Origin: CAZRIE01 sp964600075
GTDB lineage: Bacteria > Bacteroidota > Bacteroidia > Flavobacteriales > Flavobacteriaceae
Direction of reading: 5' to 3'
Length of the DNA: 18,228 nt
Assembly: GCA_964600075.1 (NCBI GenBank)
Contig: CAZRIE010000085.1
Coordinates: forward strand, 1-18,228
The notes under the pieces were generated by a model. That model was not told where the DNA came from, ran no database searches, and saw nothing but the letters and a program-made list of their open reading frames with translations. Below are positions 12,467-18,228 of this stretch, one piece after another. Each line of letters begins with the position of its first letter. The first letter of the stretch is position 1. A program made the translations under genes and the position numbers.

Positions 12467-13438
12467 ATGAAACGATACATAATAGTTTTTTTCTTTCTAC
12501 TCGTTTACGGGGTCCGTGCTCAAGAGATTAAAATTGTCGATGCCCAAAACCGTTCTCCAATTCCTTTTGCCACTATCTCATTTGGCAATGGCATGGGCAC
12601 CTTTGCCGATGAAGAAGGTTTTTTTTTATTTTCCACAAAAAAGTACGCCGATATAGACACGTTGTTTATATCTGCTATGGGCTATGCCGAAAAGGCTGTT
12701 CCGACAGCCTTTGACAACGATTCCTCCGTGAAAATCGCGGCACTCAATTCAGAGGTTTCCCAACTGGGGGAGGTTATAGTTTCCGCTCCAAAAGAGGGGA
12801 AATTTCGGCTCAGAAAACAAAAGGCCCAGACACATACTGACATTTTTGCTTGTTGGCTACCTACAGTAGAAAGCGAAGTGGCCGTGCTCTTTCAGAAATA
12901 TGAGGGGAAAGCGACCCAAATTTCGAAATTGTATATGCCTGTTAATGCGGAGTCAGAATACAAATCTAAAGGGAAAGGAAAGTTTGCCACTATTTTTAGG
13001 ATACAGTTTTACGAAAACAATAATGGAACCCCCAGTGTCGGCATTCCCTACGAAAACGTTGTTTTTGCCATGGACGAGAACGCCGATAAAGTTTTTGAAC
13101 TTGATTTACTATCGAAATCCATTTTCATACCAAATTCCGGCATTTTCATTTCCCTTCAAGTTTTAGGATACGCTGGACAGGACGGAAAACTGTTGGAGAC
13201 CAAAAAATACCGAGAAATAAAGACGGCGCGGGGCATTCAAAAAATATCGACCTCCTTTAGACCCTTACTCCCATTTATAAAAGGAGAAATCACTCAACAT
13301 ACCTTCGTACGTCGAATCTTTTTTAACGATAAAAAATGGCAAGTCTTCGATCGCAATTACAATCCAAATTCGAAATTACTCCAAAGCGGACATCGAAATT
13401 ACGGTATGGGTGCTGAGTTCAAGGTTTATGAAGATTGA
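12467..13438 (+). CDS. Secreted protein with N-terminal carboxypeptidase-regulatory-like domain
   Basis: 323 residues. Signal peptide MKRYIIVFFFLLVYGVRA with cleavage near RAQ. Residues ~20-100 fit the carboxypeptidase D regulatory-like beta-sandwich (IKIVDAQNRSPIPFATISFGNGMGTFADEEGFFLF...ISAMGYAEKAV), common in Bacteroidota at the start of TonB-dependent receptors and surface proteins. A short conserved-looking LGEVIVSAPK follows, which in receptors marks the plug start, but no barrel or plug follows: the rest (~110-323) is a soluble region of unknown fold rich in beta predictions. So it is not a truncated SusC. Exported to periplasm or outer membrane. It is 49 nt after the small membrane gene and might be transcribed with it or alone; no clear promoter was seen. 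Confidence 0.8.
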   Translation: MKRYIIVFFFLLVYGVRAQEIKIVDAQNRSPIPFATISFGNGMGTFADEEGFFLFSTKKYADIDTLFISAMGYAEKAVPTAFDNDSSVKIAALNSEVSQLGEVIVSAPKEGKFRLRKQKAQTHTDIFACWLPTVESEVAVLFQKYEGKATQISKLYMPVNAESEYKSKGKGKFATIFRIQFYENNNGTPSVGIPYENVVFAMDENADKVFELDLLSKSIFIPNSGIFISLQVLGYAGQDGKLLETKKYREIKTARGIQKISTSFRPLLPFIKGEITQHTFVRRIFFNDKKWQVFDRNYNPNSKLLQSGHRNYGMGAEFKVYED

Positions 13439-13468
13439 GTAACAGAAAAAAATCGAAACGAACTACTT

Positions 13469-13546
13469 CGAGGCAGAGCCATAGATGTATCAGCCCCGAA
13501 TCCTCGGGGAAGACTGCTGCGCTACAAGAGCCAATACCCCGCCTCG
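13469..13546. repeat. Palindrome cluster between convergent genes
   Basis: The outer arms CGAGGC (13469-13474) and GCCTCG (13541-13546) enclose a perfect hairpin CCCCGA-ATCC-TCGGGG (13494-13509). Together with the GCCGGCAGGC tail (13546-13555) and a T run (13562-13567) the region could end transcripts from the plus-strand gene. It has the GC-rich mosaic look of intergenic repeats and contains no credible gene. Confidence 0.5.
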
Positions 13547-13616
13547 CCGGCAGGCTGAAATTTTTTGTCTTGCCTCCTGGTTCTTGAATCTTTGGATCCC
13601 TCTAAGCTCGGAAGAC

Positions 13617-14342
13617 TTACAAACCCCCATCCAACAGCTCCTTCGCCTTCTTTATCCATATTCTATTCTGTAGATAGCTAACCTTCGACATTCCTTCGGA
13701 CTCCCTTACAATTCCATTCAGAAGTTCAGCGGCCCTATCAGATTTTGCATTTCTGTTGTGGAATTTCGCTAGTTCCAATCGTTCTTCATACCTACTGTAA
13801 GGCGCATCGAATTTGGCTAAGTATGTTTCGGCCTGTTCTACCTTCCCAATCTTTTCCAAGGCCAGCGCATATAAAAAAGACGCCCTTGACTTCTTGAATT
13901 TCGGATAGTCACTAATCCGTTCGGCACAGGCAATGGCCTTTTCGAACCTGGAAGATAAATAATAGGCCTCTTCCAACTTTGAAATCACGTAAAAATCATT
14001 TTGAAAAGTACCGTTTAACGAGGCCTCGTAATTTTCTATGGCCTTATCATGAATTCCGGCTTCCAAATAAGCATCTGCCAAGGCTGTTTGATTTTGAAAA
14101 GTTTCGGAGAACTTGAACTTCTTTTCCAAATCGATAATTTTTTTGGTAGGATTGATTACCGAAGTAATATTCTCCTGCACTTTATCAATATCCTGTTTTT
14201 GAAAAACATTCATAAAAAGATACAAAATGGAGCCAATCAACGGTACGAAGAATATAATGAATATCCAGTAATACTGATTTTTGTTTGCGAAACAATGGTA
14301 GATACAATACGCCTGAAGGCCAACTATCAAATAGTAATACAT
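13617..14342 (-). CDS. Membrane-anchored tetratricopeptide-repeat protein
   Basis: 241 residues. The N-terminus has two hydrophobic segments (~1-18, YYLIVGLQAYCIYHCFA, and ~24-46, YYWIFIIFFVPLIGSILYLFM) in the arrangement of the phospholipase D N-terminal (PLDc_N-like) module. Then come at least three TPR-like helical pairs with recognisable patterns: ALADAYLEAGIHDKAIENYEASL (~86-108), KLEEAYYLSSRFEKAIACAERI (~121-142) and FLYALALEKIGKVEQAETYLAKF (~155-177). The final part carries more helices. Likely an inner-membrane scaffold or assembly factor with the repeats facing the cytoplasm; partners unknown. It is 232 nt upstream of the PEP carboxylase end, and convergent with the carboxypeptidase-like gene. 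Confidence 0.75.
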   Translation of the reverse strand: MYYYLIVGLQAYCIYHCFANKNQYYWIFIIFFVPLIGSILYLFMNVFQKQDIDKVQENITSVINPTKKIIDLEKKFKFSETFQNQTALADAYLEAGIHDKAIENYEASLNGTFQNDFYVISKLEEAYYLSSRFEKAIACAERISDYPKFKKSRASFLYALALEKIGKVEQAETYLAKFDAPYSRYEERLELAKFHNRNAKSDRAAELLNGIVRESEGMSKVSYLQNRIWIKKAKELLDGGL

Positions 14343-14574
14343 TCGGCTAAGATACTAACTTACCGAAATAGACGGTCGAATAAAACCAAAACCTATCAAG
14401 TTTTTGCCCACCACAATAGTTATTTTGAAAGAGCCAAAAACTGAGGAGTCCCTTTTATCGGATACATATACCCCAGAACTATAAACGTCAAATATCTACT
14501 ATGATTGAAAAAGGACATTTTCCAATCACCAAATCCTAATTTCATGACGAGCAAAACCTTTGGGGTCTTTTCCA

Positions 14575-17121
14575 TCAAGCCGAATTTCTACTGGCATTAA
14601 TATTACCGTATAGCGAACGGATAACGATTTTCTCGTACTCTTCTTTAAAGTCGGGATTCTGCCCAATCTTTTGCAGGGCATATTGCTGTATCACCAATAA
14701 TGGCAATACGATACTTTCCCGGATCTTTATCGATTCACGCGAGACTGCTTCGTTTTCCATCAAAATTTTGCTTCCTGAAATCAATAAAAGCATCTTTTTT
14801 GACAATTGATATTCCTCATGCAGAATATTCCAGAAATCACCATACTTTTCATCCTGTTTCATATAGCTTGTCAATTCAAAATAGCACTTTGTCAACGACA
14901 TCATACTGTTGAGCATCAAAGCTTTAAAGAAAGGAACATCTTTGTAGAGCTTTTTCAATTCCTTAAGCCGACCTGCGTCTTTAAAAGTTTTGATTGCAGT
15001 ACCTAAGCCAAAATAGCCGGGTACGTTTTGTTTAAGTTGACTCCAAGAACCGACAAACGAAATGGCCCTTAGGTCGGTAAGTTCTAATTGTTTTTTATTT
15101 CCCCTTTTACCGGGCCGGCTTCCTATATTTGCTTTCTGGTAGTACTTTAGGGTACTTCTGTTTTCCAAATAAGGAATGAACATTTCATGCTGCTTCAGTG
15201 CATCATATTTCTCGAAGCTCAAGTCTGAAAGTTCTTCTATCACTTTTCTTTGTTCGCTTGAAATTACATTCTCTTTTCCGAACAGATTATTTGAAAGACC
15301 TGCTGTCAGCAGTTGCTCGCTGTTATGAATAAATTGCTCTTTAGTACCATAGGTACTGGTGATTGTCTGCCCCTGAATCGTTAATTGTATCTCGTTATTG
15401 GCCACACCTTTGGTCTGGGCAGCATAAAACCGGTGTGTTTTGCCACCACCCCGTGCCGGTGGGCCGCCACGGCCATCAAAAAATATGGCCTTGATACTAT
15501 TTTTGTTACAGACTTTTGACAACGTTTCCTTTGTTTTAAGAATAGCCCAATTGGCCTTTAAGTAACCGCCATCTTTGGTGCCATCCGAGAAACCGAGCAT
15601 TATCGTCTGGTCGTTATTTCTGTTATCCAGATGTGCCTTATATACAGGCATTTCAATTAAAGCCTTCATGGTATCCTCGGCCCCATCCATACCTTTCATG
15701 GTCTCAAAAAGCGGAACTATGTCAAAAGTAATTTCCTTCTTGTTCCATCCACACCATCTAAAAAGTCCGAAAACGAAAAGAACGGAGAAAATATCTTCCG
15801 AATTACTGATGATATAACGATTACAACCTTCTTCGCCATTCGTAGCCTGAATACCTTTGAGTTGCGATATGTTGACAATGGTATCCTTTACGATATCCTC
15901 TTTGAAATCTTTGGCATTTATAGTTATATTCTTGTTAACCAATAAATCGACCAATTTTTTATCGGTGAGCTCATCAATCGATTCTTTGATAAAGTTATTT
16001 TTCTTTAAAATTGCCTCAACCACTAATTTGTGCTTGCTATGGTCTTGACGGATATCTAGCGTCGCAAAATGAGTCTTGAATATTTTGACCTTGTCAATAA
16101 AATGATCTAATTCTTTTAAATACAGGCTATGATATTTATTGATAAGAAGTTCTCGAATGTCAAGCAAGGGTTGCAGAATATCGAGGTAAACCACGGTTTT
16201 CTTCGTATCGAACATAGCCGAGTACAGATTACTTCGTAACTGTTTTATAGGCCCTTGTAAATTTTTGAAAGTCAGTTTTTTTTGAATATGTTTAAGGTCG
16301 TTATAGTAGCATTTCATTAAATTGATGCGCAGTTCGTCTGCTACATCTTTCGTTATAGGAGCGGTTACAAAAGGGTTACCATCTCGATCTCCTCCAGGCC
16401 AGAAACCCAATTTCACAATATTATGGTTTTCAAAATCAGCTTCGTGAATGTTCTCCTTAATATAGGCGTAAAGCTCTCCAATGGCTTCATAGTACGTATG
16501 GCGTAAGATGTATATAATATTCTTAGCCTCATCTAGCGGAGTCGGTTTTTTGGAATTTATTAATGAAGTCAAACCCAATTGTTGTAGGGTGACATCAATA
16601 TCGTCGATACGATCTTCAAGAATGAGTGATCGCAGGTCTTGAATAATATCTAATATGGCCGGTGTATAGAACTGTGTCGGGTGAGCCGTCAAAACAATCC
16701 GTGCGCTAAAGGTCGAAAGTTTTTTCGATACTTTATCCCAGCTTTTATTCTCGTTTACCAGTTCAAAATAATCTTTAATCGATAATGACGTTCTATGCTC
16801 TTGTAATTTAGGAAACGCGGCATCTTCTACACTGTCGTACAAAACAACCTGGCGTTCAACATACTGAATAATTCGGAACATAAAATCGATACGGTCTTTT
16901 TCGTTTTCGATATTAACGAAGTTCTGAAAAAACGCTTCCAAGATCTCTTGTGGATTCTGTCCTGATGCCAACCCTTTTTTGCATTGATCCAGCAATAAAG
17001 GAATCAACATACCTACGTTCTCAATATTCCGATATGGAAGATTCAAGAAGAGACTGTTGTAAACATTGAATTTGTTGTTGACCGATTTTTTAAACTCAAT
17101 CAATCTTTCTGGGTTCTGCAT
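14575..17121 (-). CDS. ppc: Phosphoenolpyruvate carboxylase, divergent Bacteroidota clade
   Basis: 848 residues, close to the E. coli enzyme (883). It adds bicarbonate to PEP to make oxaloacetate, refilling the TCA cycle. Active-site His147 lies in VLTAHPTQ. Conserved GFWPGGDRDGNPFV (239-252), LDIRQD (355-360), LFET (471-474) and GFSDGTKDGG with Lys516 are present, and the glycine-rich catalytic loop is FDGRGGPPARGGG (548-560). Here Asp549 takes the place of the usual His in FHGRGG, and Pro-Pro-Ala replaces the usual S/T-x-G; the key Arg551 and Arg557 are kept. The C-terminus ends in NASRNSA rather than the QNTG common in other PEPCs. ATG 17121 gives a family-length start. It appears monocistronic with its own promoter at 17225. 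Confidence 0.95.
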   Translation of the reverse strand: MQNPERLIEFKKSVNNKFNVYNSLFLNLPYRNIENVGMLIPLLLDQCKKGLASGQNPQEILEAFFQNFVNIENEKDRIDFMFRIIQYVERQVVLYDSVEDAAFPKLQEHRTSLSIKDYFELVNENKSWDKVSKKLSTFSARIVLTAHPTQFYTPAILDIIQDLRSLILEDRIDDIDVTLQQLGLTSLINSKKPTPLDEAKNIIYILRHTYYEAIGELYAYIKENIHEADFENHNIVKLGFWPGGDRDGNPFVTAPITKDVADELRINLMKCYYNDLKHIQKKLTFKNLQGPIKQLRSNLYSAMFDTKKTVVYLDILQPLLDIRELLINKYHSLYLKELDHFIDKVKIFKTHFATLDIRQDHSKHKLVVEAILKKNNFIKESIDELTDKKLVDLLVNKNITINAKDFKEDIVKDTIVNISQLKGIQATNGEEGCNRYIISNSEDIFSVLFVFGLFRWCGWNKKEITFDIVPLFETMKGMDGAEDTMKALIEMPVYKAHLDNRNNDQTIMLGFSDGTKDGGYLKANWAILKTKETLSKVCNKNSIKAIFFDGRGGPPARGGGKTHRFYAAQTKGVANNEIQLTIQGQTITSTYGTKEQFIHNSEQLLTAGLSNNLFGKENVISSEQRKVIEELSDLSFEKYDALKQHEMFIPYLENRSTLKYYQKANIGSRPGKRGNKKQLELTDLRAISFVGSWSQLKQNVPGYFGLGTAIKTFKDAGRLKELKKLYKDVPFFKALMLNSMMSLTKCYFELTSYMKQDEKYGDFWNILHEEYQLSKKMLLLISGSKILMENEAVSRESIKIRESIVLPLLVIQQYALQKIGQNPDFKEEYEKIVIRSLYGNINASRNSA

Positions 17122-17224
17122 AACTAGTTATTCCAATTAAATTATAATGATGGTCAAAGCTTTGAATTTGGCATTAAATATCGGTATTATCCAATGACCT
17201 ATGATGGGATATTTCACCTTATAA

Positions 17225-17232
17225 CAAAAATA
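17225..17232 (-). promoter_or_regulatory. Candidate -7 element for ppc
   Basis: The minus strand reads TATTTTTG, fitting TAnnTTTG, about 104 nt upstream of the ppc ATG. A GTTG on that strand lies 19 nt further upstream (17252-17255), a 3/4 match to the -33 TTTG at normal spacing. Confidence 0.45.
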
Positions 17233-17357
17233 CCTCTCTACACCACAAAAACAACAGCGTTCACAACAATAATTTCCAATACTAGAGCGAAGAAGATACT
17301 TTTATCCTGTAATCAAAACGAAATAAAAAATTTTCATTTTCATATAGTGTTCTCGTA

Positions 17358-17390
17358 AAAGAGTCTTATCTCACAGATGAGGCTCTTTTT
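17358..17390. terminator. Strong hairpin terminator, probably of the glycosylase gene
   Basis: A 14-bp stem, positions 17358-17371 with 17375-17388, two G-U pairs, loop CAC. On the plus strand it is followed by a five-T run and on the minus strand by four T, so it could work both ways. The glycosylase-like gene (minus) ends about 100 nt away. No gene on the plus strand reads into it. Confidence 0.65.
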
Positions 17391-17424
17391 AGTTTATAAA
17401 GGTTTTCGTTTTTTAATTCTCGCG

Positions 17425-17454
17425 AACCTGCCTGTCAGCAGATAGGGGTAGAAA
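17425..17454 (+). repeat. CCTGCC-type dispersed palindromic repeat, copy 2
   Basis: AACCTGCCTGTCAGCAGATA at the start, then GGGGTAGAAA. It matches 5419-5448 at 24 of 30 positions, both beginning AACCTGCCT and sharing GCAGA and AGGGG. It lies 38 nt past the glycosylase gene end. Confidence 0.7.
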
Positions 17455-17491
17455 ATTCCTCCAACATCAATAAAACTTTCCGGGAATAAAC

Positions 17492-18163
17492 TTAATTGAC
17501 AGAATCAAAAAACTTCTTGTACTGTAGAACCCTAAAATCCAGTGTGTTGAAGTTCTGGTCTTTATCTTTCATTGTTTTATATGATGCCATACTGCCCACT
17601 GCCCTATTTGCCGCACCAGAAGGTGCCGTAAGAGATACGGTAGTAATTTCTCGGTCCAATTTAGGGAGCAAAAATCGGTAGATTCTTGGAACTGTATCGG
17701 AAACGGTTTTCAATGAGATAACCTGGCCTTTTAGAAGTTTTCGAAAAAAATATTCGGGACCATTTTTACTGTTCCCGCCCATAAACAAAATAGTGTCCAA
17801 ATTTTTATATCCTTGAAGATAGGCTATTAGGTTTCTTAGCTGAACATTTTTCATTCCTAAATCAGATGCATCTACTTTTTCACGTTCGGCACTTTCTACG
17901 ATGTCGCAGACTCCGAGTTTATTTGTTAATAAAAATTCTTTCCGCTGTTTAACAGCAAACTCAGTATTTTCATATTTTAAGTCAAGATTGAAAATACGGT
18001 CAAGAATAGGCCAGAGCAGTCCGTTTCGACTTCCATAACAGAAGTCTACATCGTCTGCCTTTAGTTCGCCGGTAGTGAATCTAGGAGGTGGGAGTGTGCC
18101 AACGATTAGTTTTGTCGCTTTCTCAAAAAGGAAGGGTTTATAAGGATGGGTGTGGAGGAACAA
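17492..18163 (-). CDS. Uracil-DNA-glycosylase-superfamily protein (probable), TTG start
   Basis: 223 residues; no signal peptide. Conserved-looking motifs are GTLPPPRF (22-29), FCYGSRNGLLWPILDRIF (41-58), LFMGGNSKNGPEYFFRKLL (126-144) and LTAPSGAANRAVGS (178-191). The last is reminiscent of the SPSG/N motif of MUG/TDG-type glycosylases, and I recall flavobacterial proteins with GTLPPPRF annotated as uracil-DNA glycosylase family. If so it removes damaged bases such as uracil, but catalytic activity is not proven by sequence. The only usable start is TTG (18163); no ATG or GTG occurs in frame before residue 104, and MF-HTHPY is the expected N-terminus. The in-frame TAA at 18193-18191 closes the frame upstream. 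Expression may be influenced by the heptamer array ending 10 nt before the start. Confidence 0.65.
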   Translation of the reverse strand: MFLHTHPYKPFLFEKATKLIVGTLPPPRFTTGELKADDVDFCYGSRNGLLWPILDRIFNLDLKYENTEFAVKQRKEFLLTNKLGVCDIVESAEREKVDASDLGMKNVQLRNLIAYLQGYKNLDTILFMGGNSKNGPEYFFRKLLKGQVISLKTVSDTVPRIYRFLLPKLDREITTVSLTAPSGAANRAVGSMASYKTMKDKDQNFNTLDFRVLQYKKFFDSVN

Positions 18164-18173
18164 GGTTGTTTCT

Positions 18174-18228
18174 GGGTTAAGGGTTAAGGGTTAAGGGTTA
18201 AGGGTTAAGGGTTAAGGGTTAAGGGTTA
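18174..18228. repeat. Tandem heptanucleotide repeat (GGGTTAA)n, at least 7.9 copies
   Basis: Perfect GGGTTAA units from 18174 to the window end: seven full copies and six bases of an eighth, possibly continuing. It lies 10 nt upstream of the TTG start of the minus-strand gene. As 7 is not a multiple of 3 and each unit contains TTAA, every frame meets a stop within 21 bp. It resembles telomere repeats, but nothing else suggests a chromosome end. Confidence 0.9.

Larger units (their letters stand above)
17122..17491. other. 370-nt intergenic region between ppc and the glycosylase gene
   Basis: AT-rich with no credible protein. From ppc outward it holds the proposed ppc promoter (17225-17255), an AT-rich stretch with no signal seen, a hairpin with T run (17358-17390) and copy 2 of the CCTGCC-type repeat (17425-17454). 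Both flanking genes are on the minus strand. Confidence 0.6.

Noticed and set aside
12467..13438. Truncated SusC/TonB-dependent receptor
   Set aside because: It has the receptor-like N-terminal domain but no plug or barrel signature, and the downstream 180 nt hold no continuing barrel frame, so it is a stand-alone protein.
14501..14528. Hairpin TGATTG/CAATCA as ppc terminator
   Set aside because: One mismatch next to a six-bp arm and no T run on the minus strand; too weak to call.
18174..18228. Telomere or linear-replicon end
   Set aside because: GGGTTAA resembles telomere repeats, but the flanking genes are ordinary bacterial ones and the window end is arbitrary. There is no hairpin end or terminal-protein signature.

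Overview
The window looks like chromosome from a marine-type Flavobacteriaceae (Bacteroidota). The evidence is that the clearest promoters fit the Bacteroidota pattern (TTTG about 19 nt before TAnnTTTG), most genes lack obvious Shine-Dalgarno sequences, and several proteins are of types typical of the group: DUF2851, a flavobacterial PspC protein, a carboxypeptidase-regulatory-like surface protein and a divergent PEP carboxylase. Genus cannot be set from the sequence alone. No rRNA, tRNA, CRISPR array, transposase or phage gene was seen.

Left block (1-3292, all minus strand): the N-terminus of a membrane or exported protein (perhaps a sodium:alanine symporter) cut by the window edge; a two-gene unit of a PspC-domain protein and a TrkA-N potassium channel, 1 nt apart; a DUF2851 protein interrupted by an in-frame TAA 45 codons before its natural end; and a single-domain rhodanese.

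Central block (3467-13438, plus strand): MarR regulator, nitroreductase and YceI protein, closed by a strong terminator. Then comes a complete tryptophan operon, trpE-G-D-C-F-B-A. It starts with a Bacteroidota-type promoter, an 18-residue leader peptide containing Trp-Cys-Trp, and an attenuator terminator. The predicted transcription start falls about on the leader ATG, so the leader peptide may be made from a leaderless RNA. trpE/trpG and trpA/next gene overlap by a few bases. Most looser junctions carry small palindromic repeats of three families, and another family lies between the attenuator and trpE. trpA is followed, with a 1-nt overlap, by a small two-helix membrane protein of unknown role. 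A secreted carboxypeptidase-regulatory-like protein ends the block.

Right block (13617-18163, minus strand): a membrane-anchored TPR protein, a full-length PEP carboxylase, and a probable uracil-DNA-glycosylase-superfamily protein that begins with TTG. A (GGGTTAA)n heptamer array lies 10 nt upstream of that TTG and runs off the window end.

How it fits together: trpE/G make anthranilate, trpD/F/C convert it to indole-3-glycerol phosphate, and trpA/B complete tryptophan. Expression appears set by tryptophan-codon attenuation and activity by TrpE feedback inhibition (LLES motif kept). PEP carboxylase replenishes oxaloacetate. The other genes are stress, envelope or repair functions with no visible link to tryptophan. 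The strongest points for a second look are the leaderless-looking trp attenuator, the nonsense codon in DUF2851, the heptamer array at the right edge and the repeats between trp genes.
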